A DNA stretch of 18,885 nt from Cryomorphaceae bacterium. Its GTDB lineage: Bacteria; Bacteroidota; Bacteroidia; Flavobacteriales; BACL11. The translations under genes and the position numbers were made by a program. The notes below the pieces were generated by a model. The model saw nothing but the letters and a program-made list of their open reading frames with translations. It made no database searches and was not told the origin of the DNA. The DNA lies in contig CATIQX010000151.1 of the NCBI GenBank assembly GCA_949531795.1, positions 1-18,885 on the forward strand, in the 5' to 3' direction. Below are positions 8,002 to 16,452 of this stretch, piece by piece. The stretch's first letter is position 1, and each line of letters opens with the position of its first letter.

Positions 8002-9927
8002 TTACTTTTTAACTTTTATAATATTTAGAGCCTTTTCTTTTCTAACTCCAGCAAAAAAACCAGTTATATATGTTTTATCTACGATTTTAAGTTTTAAATC
8101 GTACTTATCCCAGTTCCATTTTGTTGGAATTATTAGATAATCGTTTAGTAATTCAATATCGGCAATTGACCCTTTTGGATGTAGATTAATTGAAAATATT
8201 TCTGAGGCTTTATGTTTTAAAAAGATGCTGTAAGTTGGGTTTGTCCATGCCCAGTCGTCAAGTTGGGTTGTTGTAGCTTCAATTTCCTTTTCGCCACGCA
8301 TTAAAACTGTAGGTATATAAAACTGTAGGTAAGTTCCATTATTTAAAATGACCTCTATTTCAATAGGCATTGGCATCTCTCCTTTATTAAGAAGTATTCT
8401 GCTCCCATTTTTAGTGGAAGAAAATTCGGAAATAGCGTAGTCGATGGTTTTGGTAGTATTTACGAAATAATCGAAATACCAATCTAGTTCAATCCCACTT
8501 TCTCTCTCAACAATTCTTTTAAAATTGCTTGCAGTAGGGTGTTTGAAGCTCCATTCTTTAAAGTATCGCAATAGTGATCTATCTACTATCTCCTGTCCTA
8601 CAATATGGCTTAATTGATCAAGTATTACAGCTCCTTTAGAATACGAAGCTGTCCCGTAAGCCCAATTTGTGTTAAAGTGATCTGCATGAGTACACAGTGG
8701 CTCTTCGTATTTGCTTTTCGCTATTCTTTTATATCTCTTGTAAGAACTCTCATGGGCATTGGTCCAATCTTCAGGGAACAATTGTTGTTCTATCCTATTT
8801 GAAGCATATGTTGTAAACCCTTCGTCCATCCAAGAGAAGATACTTTCGTTTGTAGCTAACATTCCTTGGTACCAACTGTGCATAGCTTCGTGTACACAAA
8901 CGCCAACCAAACTTTTTAGTTTTCTATTTCCTGTAATTAAGGTTGCCATAGGGTACTCCATCCCGCCGTCTCCACCTTGTATAATAGAGTAGTGAGGATA
9001 AGGATACTTACCAAAATTTTTATCTGCATAAGCAAAAGTTTTCATCATATAAGCACCTAAATTCTCCCATTCCTTGGTTTTTTCACCTTTTAAGTAGAAG
9101 AGATGAAAGTCAGGTCCATTCTCGTTTACTACTATGTCATGTGTATATTCTGGGTCTGCAGCCCAAACAAAATCATGAACGTTATCTGCTTTAAACTTCC
9201 ATGTAAGTCTATTTACATTAGTGTCTAAAATAATATTGGAATACCCATGTCCTATCTCCTCTGCATTTTGTAAAACTCCAGTTGCTGCTATGGTATATTT
9301 TGAATCCATATTGATATTTACTTCAAAAGAACCCCAAATACCATAAAATTCACGACCAACATATGGGTTAGTATGCCAACCATCTGTATCGTATTCACAC
9401 ATTTTAGGATACCATTGCGACATAGAATAGTCAATACCTTCTTTATTCATTCTTCCAGAACGACGAATTTGTATAGGTACTTGAGCTTTAAATTCCATGT
9501 TAAAAATAGCTGTATCTCCAGGAAGAATTCCATTTTCTAAAAACACCTCTAAAATAGTTCCATCGTGTTCAAATTTTATAGCTACATTATTGTGCTTTAA
9601 AGAAATGATATGCTGTCTTCCCAACTCATGATCTTCTAGCTTAGAAATTCTATCCCCTACACGTCTATCTGGATCAAGTATTGTTCTAGAACGTATATCC
9701 ATCATGCTTCCCGGTTGAAAAGCATTGAAGTATAAATGGTAAAAGACCTTGTTTAACGTGTCTGGAGAGTGGTTGATGAAAGTCAATTCTTGATCTCCAT
9801 CAAAACGATGATTCTCAGAATCAAAATTTATATCCATTTGGTAATGAGCTTCTTGTTGCCAATAAGATTGACTGAACCCACTCAGGGAAAGAGATAAACA
9901 AAGAAGTATTGAAAAAAGACTTTTCAT
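8002..9927 (-). CDS. Secreted M1 family zinc metallopeptidase
   Basis: A 641-residue exported peptidase of the aminopeptidase N fold. A signal peptide covers about residues 1-19 (LSLSLSGFSQ). The N-terminal beta-domain follows, then the catalytic domain: GGMEYPMATL (321-330, in the position of the GAMEN motif) and the zinc site HEAMH (346-350), with the third ligand E369 in WMDEGF, exactly the HExxH-x18-E spacing. The TASYSKGAVILDQL segment further on is also typical. The product is expected in the periplasm or on the surface, releasing N-terminal residues from peptides. It lies 149 bp downstream of the DUF3089 gene on the same strand. I see no convincing promoter in that gap beyond a TAAATTTA at 9955-9962, so its transcription could be its own or read-through. 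Confidence 0.93.
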   Translation of the reverse strand: MKSLFSILLCLSLSLSGFSQSYWQQEAHYQMDINFDSENHRFDGDQELTFINHSPDTLNKVFYHLYFNAFQPGSMMDIRSRTILDPDRRVGDRISKLEDHELGRQHIISLKHNNVAIKFEHDGTILEVFLENGILPGDTAIFNMEFKAQVPIQIRRSGRMNKEGIDYSMSQWYPKMCEYDTDGWHTNPYVGREFYGIWGSFEVNINMDSKYTIAATGVLQNAEEIGHGYSNIILDTNVNRLTWKFKADNVHDFVWAADPEYTHDIVVNENGPDFHLFYLKGEKTKEWENLGAYMMKTFAYADKNFGKYPYPHYSIIQGGDGGMEYPMATLITGNRKLKSLVGVCVHEAMHSWYQGMLATNESIFSWMDEGFTTYASNRIEQQLFPEDWTNAHESSYKRYKRIAKSKYEEPLCTHADHFNTNWAYGTASYSKGAVILDQLSHIVGQEIVDRSLLRYFKEWSFKHPTASNFKRIVERESGIELDWYFDYFVNTTKTIDYAISEFSSTKNGSRILLNKGEMPMPIEIEVILNNGTYLQFYIPTVLMRGEKEIEATTTQLDDWAWTNPTYSIFLKHKASEIFSINLHPKGSIADIELLNDYLIIPTKWNWDKYDLKLKIVDKTYITGFFAGVRKEKALNIIKVKK

Positions 9928-10076
9928 TGGAATACATTTTAATTAATTTGGAAGTAAATTTACGAACTATATTTTGCTTCTAGGTAAATGCCTGAACAAA
10001 GAAAAATATTGTGTATTTTTAAATCTATTCGCTTATTATTATTTAGGCTAGCTACTTTTTTTTCTTAATAGTAGTT

Positions 10077-11105
10077 TCAAATTTCATTTAATCGGAACCG
10101 AAGGTTATTTCTAATATTTAACCAAAATAAATTATAATCTGCTATGTGATAGTTTTTCATTTTATAAAAACATGCAAAGGGAATTTTAATTGGCTTGATC
10201 CAAACTACTCCTTTATCTGTATAGGATTCTATCGAATTTGGATAATATATTTTATGATTCTGAAAAAGAATACCTAAATGTTCTTCCTTTTTTGAAAGTA
10301 AATTATCAGTTTGCCAACTAATAGGATTTACACATGAAATGCTGTCAGATACTTCCCAGTCTTTTGGGAAATACCCTTCTGCTAATGTTCGCCAAGAAAG
10401 AAAGCAATTCAATTGATTAGGCGAGCTGCAAGGGGGTAAGTCTTTATGAAACTGTTTGATTGGCATGCCAGGAAGGTAACTAATCAGTAGTTGGTTTCTC
10501 ATAGTGTCATTTTCAAGAATTATTTCTTTCAATAATCTTTCTGAATGATTAGTGCCTTGACTATGTCCAGCAATTATAAATTTATTTCCCTTATTAAAAT
10601 TTTCCCAATAATAATTAAATGCATTTTTCACATCTAAATAGGCAACCTCAAAGGCTTGTAATCCATTTTTTAAATCGTAATAAGATTGAATATGCATCTG
10701 CCTATAATGTGGAGCATAAATTTTTGCAATGCCTAAATAAACACTTGCTTGATTTTTTATAGCTGCGCTGCCAACTTCCTTATTTAGTTTTTTGTTGTTT
10801 ATATCTGCATTCCATGTATTACCTTTAAAATAAAGAGTAGGATGTACAAAAAATACATCTATTGTAGGTTCATAGTCGTATATAGAATCTATATAATTTT
10901 TTGGAAGAGTTGCGTAATGATTTTCTTTTTTAGGATGCTCTACCCAATATTTTAGATCAAAATAGTTTGGTGTTTCTCCTGATAAATTTATATCAAAACT
11001 ATTCTCTGGAGTATCCTGCTTTTCAGCAATAATTCTGTAAGTTTTACAAGCAGTAACATTTATTAGAAAGAAGATAATAAGCAGATTTCTAATTAAGTAT
11101 CTCAT
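10077..11105 (-). CDS. DUF3089 alpha/beta-hydrolase-like lipoprotein
   Basis: A 342-residue predicted lipoprotein: the hydrophobic N-terminus ends in INVTAC, with C20 as the lipidated residue. The body fits DUF3089: DLKYWVEHP (about 50-58), DVFFVHPTLYFKGNTWNAD (83-101), NQASVYLGIAKIYAPHYRQ (118-136), and a nucleophile elbow IIAGHSQG with Ser182 as the likely catalytic serine. An esterase- or lipase-like activity on the envelope side is the family expectation; the substrate is unknown. It starts 12 nt after the secA stop codon, so it is very likely transcribed with secA. Nothing in the sequence shows that the two functions are linked. A short CTACT/AGTAG pairing with a run of A between the arms lies just after the stop, but it is too weak to call a terminator. 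Confidence 0.88.
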   Translation of the reverse strand: MRYLIRNLLIIFFLINVTACKTYRIIAEKQDTPENSFDINLSGETPNYFDLKYWVEHPKKENHYATLPKNYIDSIYDYEPTIDVFFVHPTLYFKGNTWNADINNKKLNKEVGSAAIKNQASVYLGIAKIYAPHYRQMHIQSYYDLKNGLQAFEVAYLDVKNAFNYYWENFNKGNKFIIAGHSQGTNHSERLLKEIILENDTMRNQLLISYLPGMPIKQFHKDLPPCSSPNQLNCFLSWRTLAEGYFPKDWEVSDSISCVNPISWQTDNLLSKKEEHLGILFQNHKIYYPNSIESYTDKGVVWIKPIKIPFACFYKMKNYHIADYNLFWLNIRNNLRFRLNEI

Positions 11106-11117
11106 CTTTCTTACTTT

Positions 11118-14100
11118 TTATTTCCCATGACATTTCTTGAATTTCTTTCCGCTTCCACATGGGCAGGGAGCATTACGCTCTACTTTTTCTTCAGCTCTTA
11201 TCGGTTGTGCTTTTGGCTTGGGTTTCCCTACTTGCTGAGGTGTATTTCCTGAATTTTCCGGTCGGCTTGTTTGATGATTTTCAGCCCTGTGCCTATCCTC
11301 TTGCACAGCTGATTGTGTAGGTAAGCCCGCCTTAATTAAGAAAGAAACAATATCTTTATTTACTTTGTTAATTAATGCTTTAAACAAGTTGAAAGATTCA
11401 AATTTGTAAATTAAAAGTGGGTCTTTCTGCTCATAACTTGCAGTTTGTACAGCTTGTTTCAGATCATCCATTTCGCGTAAATGCTCTTTCCAAATATCGT
11501 CAATAATTGCAAGTGTTACACTTTTTTCAATAGCTTCTGCAATGTTTCCTCCTTCTGAATCGTGTGCTTCTTTCAGGTTAGTTACTACTTGTAAAGTTTT
11601 TAATCCATCAGTAAATGGAATAACAATATTTTCATAGGTTGCTGATTGATTATCGTACACATCCTTAATCACAGGGAAGGCCTGGCTTGCTATAGCTGAT
11701 GATTTTGCTTGGTAGCTTTTATAGCAGTTTTCATATACTTTCTCTGTTAAAACTTCTACAGAGTTATCCTTAAACTCTTCTTCACTTACAGGCGATTCTG
11801 TAGCTAACAAACGAATCAATTCAAGTTTAAAGTTTTCATATTCTTTATTTGCTTGTAACTCCTCCACTATATTTTCGCAAGTGTCATAAATCATATTTGA
11901 GACATCTAGTGACAAACGATCACCATGTAAGGCATGTTTTCTCTTTTTGTAAATCACCTCCCTTTGTTGGTTCATTACATCGTCATATTCTAGTAAACGT
12001 TTTCTAACTCCAAAATTATTTTCTTCTACTTTCTTTTGGGCACGCTCAATGGACTTACTTACCATAGAATGTTGAATAACTTCTCCTTCTTCAAGACCCA
12101 TTCTATCCATTAGTTTAGCAATTCTTTCTGAACCAAATAGTCTCATTAATTTATCTTCAAGTGAAACATAAAATTGAGATGAACCAGGATCCCCTTGTCT
12201 TCCTGCGCGTCCTCTTAGTTGCCTATCTACTCTTCTTGAGTCATGTCTTTCAGTTCCAATTATCGCTAATCCTCCAGCTTTTTTTACTTCTGCTGTAAGC
12301 TTAATATCTGTCCCTCTTCCAGCCATATTGGTTGCGATAGTTACTCCTCCAGCTATACCTGCTTCAGCTACAATATCTGCTTCTCTTTGGTGCATTTTTG
12401 CATTTAGGACATTATGTTTGACACCTCTTTTTCTAAGGATAGTGCTTAGTAGTTCTGAAATTTCTACTGATGTTGTTCCAACTAATATAGGCCTTCCCAG
12501 ATCAGTAAGTTTTACGATATCTTCAATTACAGCATTATATTTTTCTCGATTTGTTTTAAATACCAAATCATCTTTATCATCCCTTTGCAAAGGACGATTT
12601 GTTGGTATTGCAACTACATCTAGTTTATATATCTCCCAGAATTCTCCTGCTTCAGTTTCTGCTGTACCTGTCATTCCAGAAATCTTACTGTACATTCTGA
12701 AATAATTCTGTAAAGTGACAGTTGCATAGGTTTGAGTAGCTGCCTCAATCTTTACATTCTCCTTTGCCTCTATAGCCTGGTGTAATCCATCAGAATATCT
12801 TCTTCCATCCATGATTCGACCTGTCTGTTCATCAACAATTTTTACTTTGTTATCCATCACTACATATTCTATATCTTTTTCAAAAAGAGTATAGGCTTTT
12901 AGGAGTTGGTTAATTGTATGTATGCGTTCGCTTTTTACCCCAAATTCACGTAATAATATATCTTTCTCGCTTGCTTTGTTATTATCACTTTTTTCAGATT
13001 TTTCAATAATAGCAATTTCAGCGCCAACATCAGGCAGTATAAAGAAGTCCTTATCTTCAGTGGAACTTGTCATTAATTCCAACCCTTTTTCAGTCAACTC
13101 TATAGAGTTTGACTTCTCATCTATCACAAAATAAAGTTCTTCATCTACTAAATGCATTTCCTTATTTTGATCTTGCATGTAGTAGTTTTCTGTTTTCTGT
13201 AATTGGATTTTCACACCATCCTCACTTAAATATTTAATGAGAGCTTTGTTTCTTGGTAGCCCTCTAAAAACTCTTAGTAAATTAAAACCTCCATCTTTGT
13301 TATTCCCATCAGTTATTAGTTTTTTAGCATCAGCTAATATCGTAGTTACATATTTTCTTTGTGCAGCTACTAATTGATCAACTTTATGTTTAAACTCATT
13401 GTATTCGTGTTTATCTCCTTGCGGAGTTGGTCCTGATATAATTAAAGGAGTACGCGCATCATCAATTAATACCGAATCCACTTCATCAACTATAGAATAA
13501 TGGAGTTTTCTTTGAACTAAATCCCCGGATCTTTTTGCCATATTATCTCTAAGGTAATCAAATCCAAACTCATTATTAGTACCGTAAGTTATGTCAGCTA
13601 AATATGCTTTTCTTCTTTCATCTGAATTGGGTTGATGATTGTCAATACAATCAATACTTAACCCATGAAATTGGAATAAGGGCCCCATCCATTGAGCATC
13701 TCTTTTAGCTAAGTAATTATTAACAGTAACTAAGTGAACTCCTAGTCCTGTTAAGGCATTTAGGTAAATCGGTAAGGTAGCGGATAGTGTTTTTCCTTCT
13801 CCAGTTTGCATCTCTGCTATCTTACCTTCATGTAATACCACTCCGCCAATTAACTGAACATCATAATGAATCATGTCCCAAATAATTTCTGTTCCAGCAG
13901 CATCCCATGAAGTTTTATATGATGCATTTTCAGCTGTGATATTTACAAAATCTTTTGTAGCAGCAAGTTCCTTATCGTTTTGAGTTGCGGTAACGGTTAC
14001 TGTATCATTTTCAGCAAAACGCTTTGCAGTTTCTTTCACTACCGCAAAGGCTTGGGGTAATATAAGTTTTAGTACTTCTTCTATTTTTGTGATAATTAAA

Positions 14101-14387
14101 GCCTCAAGGGAGTCAATTTTTTTATACAAGCCTTCTTTTTCATCAGTTGGTGTTGTTGCAAGATTTGCTTCTTTCTTTAACTCTGCTATTTCTTGTTTTT
14201 CTTTACTGGTAAAATCATTGATTTGATTTTTAAAATCGCTAGTTTTTTTTCTTAAATCATCATTTGTTAAAGAGCTTAATTTACTAAATTCGAAATTAAT
14301 CTTTTCGATAATAGGGGTAATCTCTTTTACGTCCTTATCATATTTGTTGCCAAATAATTTGCTAATAATATTTAATAATCCCGCCAT
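11118..14387 (-). CDS. secA: Preprotein translocase ATPase SecA
   Basis: A 1089-residue motor ATPase that pushes unfolded preproteins through SecYEG. Landmarks: Walker A MQTGEGKT (193-200), the NBD1 block TVNNYLAKRDAQWMGPLFQ, DITYGTNNEFGFDYLRDNM, DEVDS (301-305) with DDARTPLIISG, a preprotein cross-linking region, GMTGTAETE, the NBD2 motifs IATNMAGRGTDI and RQLRGRAGRQGDPGSS, and a C-terminal zinc finger CPCGSGKKFKKCHG that in this family contacts SecB or ribosomes. Walker A lies about 91 residues later than in E. coli SecA (901 aa), so an insertion sits in the N-terminal part of NBD1 (about 50-150). More extra length lies in the cross-linking domain and the tail before the zinc finger. Both features are usual for Bacteroidota. 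It has its own promoter immediately after the terminator of the DUF2795 gene. Confidence 0.98.
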   Translation of the reverse strand: MAGLLNIISKLFGNKYDKDVKEITPIIEKINFEFSKLSSLTNDDLRKKTSDFKNQINDFTSKEKQEIAELKKEANLATTPTDEKEGLYKKIDSLEALIITKIEEVLKLILPQAFAVVKETAKRFAENDTVTVTATQNDKELAATKDFVNITAENASYKTSWDAAGTEIIWDMIHYDVQLIGGVVLHEGKIAEMQTGEGKTLSATLPIYLNALTGLGVHLVTVNNYLAKRDAQWMGPLFQFHGLSIDCIDNHQPNSDERRKAYLADITYGTNNEFGFDYLRDNMAKRSGDLVQRKLHYSIVDEVDSVLIDDARTPLIISGPTPQGDKHEYNEFKHKVDQLVAAQRKYVTTILADAKKLITDGNNKDGGFNLLRVFRGLPRNKALIKYLSEDGVKIQLQKTENYYMQDQNKEMHLVDEELYFVIDEKSNSIELTEKGLELMTSSTEDKDFFILPDVGAEIAIIEKSEKSDNNKASEKDILLREFGVKSERIHTINQLLKAYTLFEKDIEYVVMDNKVKIVDEQTGRIMDGRRYSDGLHQAIEAKENVKIEAATQTYATVTLQNYFRMYSKISGMTGTAETEAGEFWEIYKLDVVAIPTNRPLQRDDKDDLVFKTNREKYNAVIEDIVKLTDLGRPILVGTTSVEISELLSTILRKRGVKHNVLNAKMHQREADIVAEAGIAGGVTIATNMAGRGTDIKLTAEVKKAGGLAIIGTERHDSRRVDRQLRGRAGRQGDPGSSQFYVSLEDKLMRLFGSERIAKLMDRMGLEEGEVIQHSMVSKSIERAQKKVEENNFGVRKRLLEYDDVMNQQREVIYKKRKHALHGDRLSLDVSNMIYDTCENIVEELQANKEYENFKLELIRLLATESPVSEEEFKDNSVEVLTEKVYENCYKSYQAKSSAIASQAFPVIKDVYDNQSATYENIVIPFTDGLKTLQVVTNLKEAHDSEGGNIAEAIEKSVTLAIIDDIWKEHLREMDDLKQAVQTASYEQKDPLLIYKFESFNLFKALINKVNKDIVSFLIKAGLPTQSAVQEDRHRAENHQTSRPENSGNTPQQVGKPKPKAQPIRAEEKVERNAPCPCGSGKKFKKCHGK

Positions 14388-14409
14388 ATGTTCTAATTGT
14401 ATAAGAAAA

Positions 14410-14440
14410 CAAATGTACTTTTATTACAAGAGTATACAAA
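14410..14440 (-). promoter_or_regulatory. secA promoter (-33 and -7)
   Basis: Read on the minus strand, TTTG (14440-14437), exactly 19 bp of spacer, then TACATTTG (14417-14410). Both elements match the Bacteroidota housekeeping consensus (TTTG, ~19 bp, TAnnTTTG). The ATG at 14387 is 22 nt beyond the -7 box, so a leader of roughly 18-20 nt is expected. The -33 element starts 4 bp after the hairpin that ends the upstream gene. Confidence 0.75.
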
Positions 14441-14444
14441 ATAT

Positions 14445-14469
14445 AAAAAGGCTGAAAATCAGCCTTTTT
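14445..14469 (-). terminator. Intrinsic terminator after the DUF2795 gene
   Basis: An 11-bp perfect inverted repeat (AAAAAGGCTGA / TCAGCCTTTTT) with a 3-nt loop, 2 bp after the stop of the minus-strand gene. The GC core is GGCTGA/TCAGCC and the T-run forms the 3' arm on the minus strand. Because the arms are A- and T-tailed, it would also work on the plus strand, but no plus gene ends here. It insulates secA from the upstream run. Confidence 0.85.
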
Positions 14470-14471
14470 AT

Positions 14472-14699
14472 CTAATACTCATCTTCATTGAAAAAAAAGT
14501 CATCCTTAGTAGGGTAATCTGGCCAAATGTCTTCAATAGTATCCCATTGCATACCCGCTTCTTCCTCTACTAATTCTTGCAGATTTTCAACTACTTCCAT
14601 TGGAGCTCCTGAACGGATTGCAAAATCAATCAACTCATCCTTTGTTGCTGGCCAAGGCGCATCTTCTAATTTTGATGCTAGTTCTAAAGTCCAATACAT
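14472..14699 (-). CDS. Small acidic DUF2795 protein
   Basis: A 75-residue, strongly acidic protein with the DUF2795 pattern: LELASKLEDAPWPATKDELI followed by DFAIRSGAPMEVVENLQEL, then an acidic linker and an IWPDYPTKDDFFFNEDEY tail that I recall as highly conserved in Bacteroidota. Function is not known; the WPATKDELIDFAIRSGAP part resembles a small helical fold. No signal peptide. It lies between the cobalamin adenosyltransferase gene (61 bp gap) and secA, with its own -7 box and its own terminator, so it is probably a single-gene transcript. Confidence 0.9.
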   Translation of the reverse strand: MYWTLELASKLEDAPWPATKDELIDFAIRSGAPMEVVENLQELVEEEAGMQWDTIEDIWPDYPTKDDFFFNEDEY

Positions 14700-14722
14700 T
14701 TTAAATTTGTTTTAATGTTTTG

Positions 14723-14730
14723 CAAAAATA
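14723..14730 (-). promoter_or_regulatory. -7 box of the DUF2795 gene promoter
   Basis: TATTTTTG on the minus strand, 23 nt before the ATG at 14699, matching TAnnTTTG. No TTG is visible at the -33 position, so confidence is moderate. The spacing to the start codon is like that of secA, not like the 4-5 nt seen at five other genes here. Confidence 0.5.
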
Positions 14731-14759
14731 TATTTTTTATTGAATTGATTGTTAATTTA

Positions 14760-15305
14760 TTAATCTTTTTGCCACTCAATTTCTGTGGCGTTATTTTCTT
14801 TCAGAATAGCGCGTGCTAACACAAATAAATAATCTGATAACCTATTGAGGTATTGAATGTGTAAAGGATCTATTTCTTGCTGCTGCCCAAGAGCAACTAA
14901 ATTTCGTTCAGCACGCCTACATACCGTGCGGGCAATATGACATATTGAAGCAGAAGCATGTCCTGAAGGTAGAATAAAATTCTTTAACATAGGTAATGAT
15001 TCTTCCATTGTATCAATTGCTTTTTCCATCATTTCAATATTTTCGGACTTTACGTTAGGCAATTGTATACTATCTTTTTTCCCGTCAAAGGAAATAATAG
15101 ATCCTAAATTAAAAAGCTGATTTTGAATGTTAAAAAGGATATTCTTATGAAAGGTTCCGATTTCTTGGTCATATATATTTCCAATAAATGCATTTAACTC
15201 GTCAATAGTTCCGTAACACTCTAGCTTAATATGGTTTTTATCAACCATACTTCCTCCTAATAATTGAGTTTTCCCTTTATCTCCTTTTTTAGTATAAATT
15301 TTCAT
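14760..15305 (-). CDS. Cob(I)alamin adenosyltransferase, PduO type
   Basis: A 181-residue enzyme that transfers the adenosyl group of ATP to cob(I)alamin, giving the adenosylcobalamin used by enzymes such as methylmalonyl-CoA mutase. Family motifs are all present: TKKGDKGKTQLLGG (5-18, ATP site), KLECYGTIDELNAFIG (27-42), QNQLFNLGS (61-69), ILPSGHASAS (111-120), HIARTVCRRAER (123-134, the arginine-rich active-site helix) and YLNRLSDYLFVLAR (152-165). Residue 114 is Ser where many relatives have PGG; I consider this a normal variant. No other cobalamin gene is near. It follows the methyltransferase gene after 6 nt, so the two are probably translated from one mRNA. Confidence 0.94.
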   Translation of the reverse strand: MKIYTKKGDKGKTQLLGGSMVDKNHIKLECYGTIDELNAFIGNIYDQEIGTFHKNILFNIQNQLFNLGSIISFDGKKDSIQLPNVKSENIEMMEKAIDTMEESLPMLKNFILPSGHASASICHIARTVCRRAERNLVALGQQQEIDPLHIQYLNRLSDYLFVLARAILKENNATEIEWQKD

Positions 15306-15311
15306 AATATT

Positions 15312-16097
15312 TTAAAAACGAATCGTAAAATTTTCTTTACTTAATTCTGATTTAACAAACACAATTCCCACAAAAAACAAATCAATTGTTAATGTAGTGC
15401 TTGGGTGTGCTTTAATGTAGTTCCATGCATTTTGCATGCCATCAGACCAATGGATATCATCAAAAACAAAAATAGTATCATTATTGGCATATTCTAAGCA
15501 CTTTTTAAAATAAGCTATTGTTGGTTTTTCTTTATGATTACCATCAATAAAAGCTAAATCAATAGTTTTGATTTCTTTTAGCTTTTCAGTTAGTGTTAAA
15601 TTGAAATCCCCTAAAGTAATTGAGGTGTTTTTAATTCTTTGTTTATCAAAATTTTCTTGAGCTATTGCTCCTGTTTCATGGCATCCTTCAAAAGTAAATA
15701 CTTGTGCATTAGCATCTGCTTTTGCTAAGTAAGACGTACTTATTCCTAATGAAGTCCCTAGCTCAAGGATATTTTTTGGTTTGTAAAATTGAATAATTCG
15801 GTAGAGTAATTTCCCGAATTTTGCGTTTTTGGCTGAATTCTTAGCAACATCTTTTACTTTTCTTGTTTTAGAATTATTAATTGTGCTTCCAGCTCCAAAA
15901 TCAGTAATATTAATTGTTCTTTCTTGCTTACATAACTCTTTTCTTAGTGTTTCAATTTTTTCGCAAGAGTTATCACTCGTTCTTTTGTTAATTACTTCTG
16001 TAATTAGCTCGTAAAGGAAGGGTGCTTGTGCGTCATGTTTGCTTTTAGCTCTGAAAAGATACTTTATATATCTGAAAATTAATTGCAATGCTTTCAT
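15312..16097 (-). CDS. Class I SAM-dependent methyltransferase, substrate unknown
   Basis: A 261-residue protein from the ATG at 16097; an upstream in-frame start would add 13 residues that overlap the preceding gene and is rejected. A Rossmann-type methyltransferase core is visible: motif I ILELGTSLGIST (110-121), the acidic strand end FTFEG (134-138), AFIDGNHKEKPTIAYF (182-197) and FVFDDIHWSDGMQNAW (210-225). This resembles O-methyltransferase-like proteins of the Methyltransf_24 kind. A basic N-terminal helix (residues 1-20, ALQLIFRYIKYLFRAKSK) may bind membrane or partner. The substrate cannot be told. It sits 17 nt after the TraR/DksA-like gene, yet has a perfect -7 box in that gap, and lies 6 nt before the adenosyltransferase gene. 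Confidence 0.88.
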   Translation of the reverse strand: MKALQLIFRYIKYLFRAKSKHDAQAPFLYELITEVINKRTSDNSCEKIETLRKELCKQERTINITDFGAGSTINNSKTRKVKDVAKNSAKNAKFGKLLYRIIQFYKPKNILELGTSLGISTSYLAKADANAQVFTFEGCHETGAIAQENFDKQRIKNTSITLGDFNLTLTEKLKEIKTIDLAFIDGNHKEKPTIAYFKKCLEYANNDTIFVFDDIHWSDGMQNAWNYIKAHPSTTLTIDLFFVGIVFVKSELSKENFTIRF

Positions 16098-16102
16098 GGG
16101 CT

Positions 16103-16110
16103 CAAAAGTA
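16103..16110 (-). promoter_or_regulatory. -7 box in front of the methyltransferase gene
   Basis: TACTTTTG on the minus strand with AGCCC between it and the ATG at 16097. It fits entirely inside the 17-bp gap after the stop of the upstream zinc-finger gene. TTG-like elements exist at spacings of 14 and 23 bp but not near 19. It would give a leaderless transcript for the methyltransferase and adenosyltransferase genes. Confidence 0.5.
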
Positions 16111-16114
16111 CATT

Positions 16115-16447
16115 TTATTGTGCACAATTCACACAAAATTTACTGTGTGGTCGAATCATTAATCTTCCCAAAGGAATATTTTTTTTGCATTTTATACAAT
16201 AGCCAAAATCGGTATCAGTAATTTTGGTTTCCATGACTTTTAGTTGAAGCATTTTATTTTTTGCTTGCCTAAGAGCTGCTTCAACAACACTTTTGTTATT
16301 TATCGCATCCATTCTTGAAATTCTGCCAATTGCGTTTTCAGGAGCAATGGGTTTGCAAAGTTCAGTATACTCAGCTATCTTGTTCTGAGTAATTCCTATT
16401 TCATTCAGGAGCTTTTGTTGTATTGCTTTTAGTTGTGCTTTATCCAT
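16115..16447 (-). CDS. Small TraR/DksA-type C4 zinc-finger protein
   Basis: A 110-residue cytoplasmic protein: an N-terminal helix, a helical hairpin, then a four-cysteine zinc finger with C84 and C87 (FGYCIKCKK) and C105 and C108 (FCVNC), the pattern of the TraR/DksA family. An ungapped alignment from the first zinc cysteine back to the hairpin tip puts Gly and Ser where E. coli DksA has Asp71 and Asp74. The tip reads GRISRMDA, like a known subgroup with a GRLSRMDA motif. Whether it binds RNA polymerase in the DksA manner is therefore open. The ATG at 16447 lies 5 nt after a TACTTTTG box and 37 bp from the divergent hldD start. Confidence 0.9.
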   Translation of the reverse strand: MDKAQLKAIQQKLLNEIGITQNKIAEYTELCKPIAPENAIGRISRMDAINNKSVVEAALRQAKNKMLQLKVMETKITDTDFGYCIKCKKNIPLGRLMIRPHSKFCVNCAQ

Positions 16448-16452
16448 CTTAA

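Noticed and set aside
9928..10076. The 149-bp gap before the M1 gene as a place for a small gene or RNA
   Set aside because: No open frame, no stable hairpin and no full promoter are visible; TAAATTTA at 9955-9962 lacks the final G and a -33 partner.
12328..12705. Plus-strand open frame of 125 codons inside secA
   Set aside because: It lies opposite the conserved NBD2 of SecA and shows no domain, promoter or leader.
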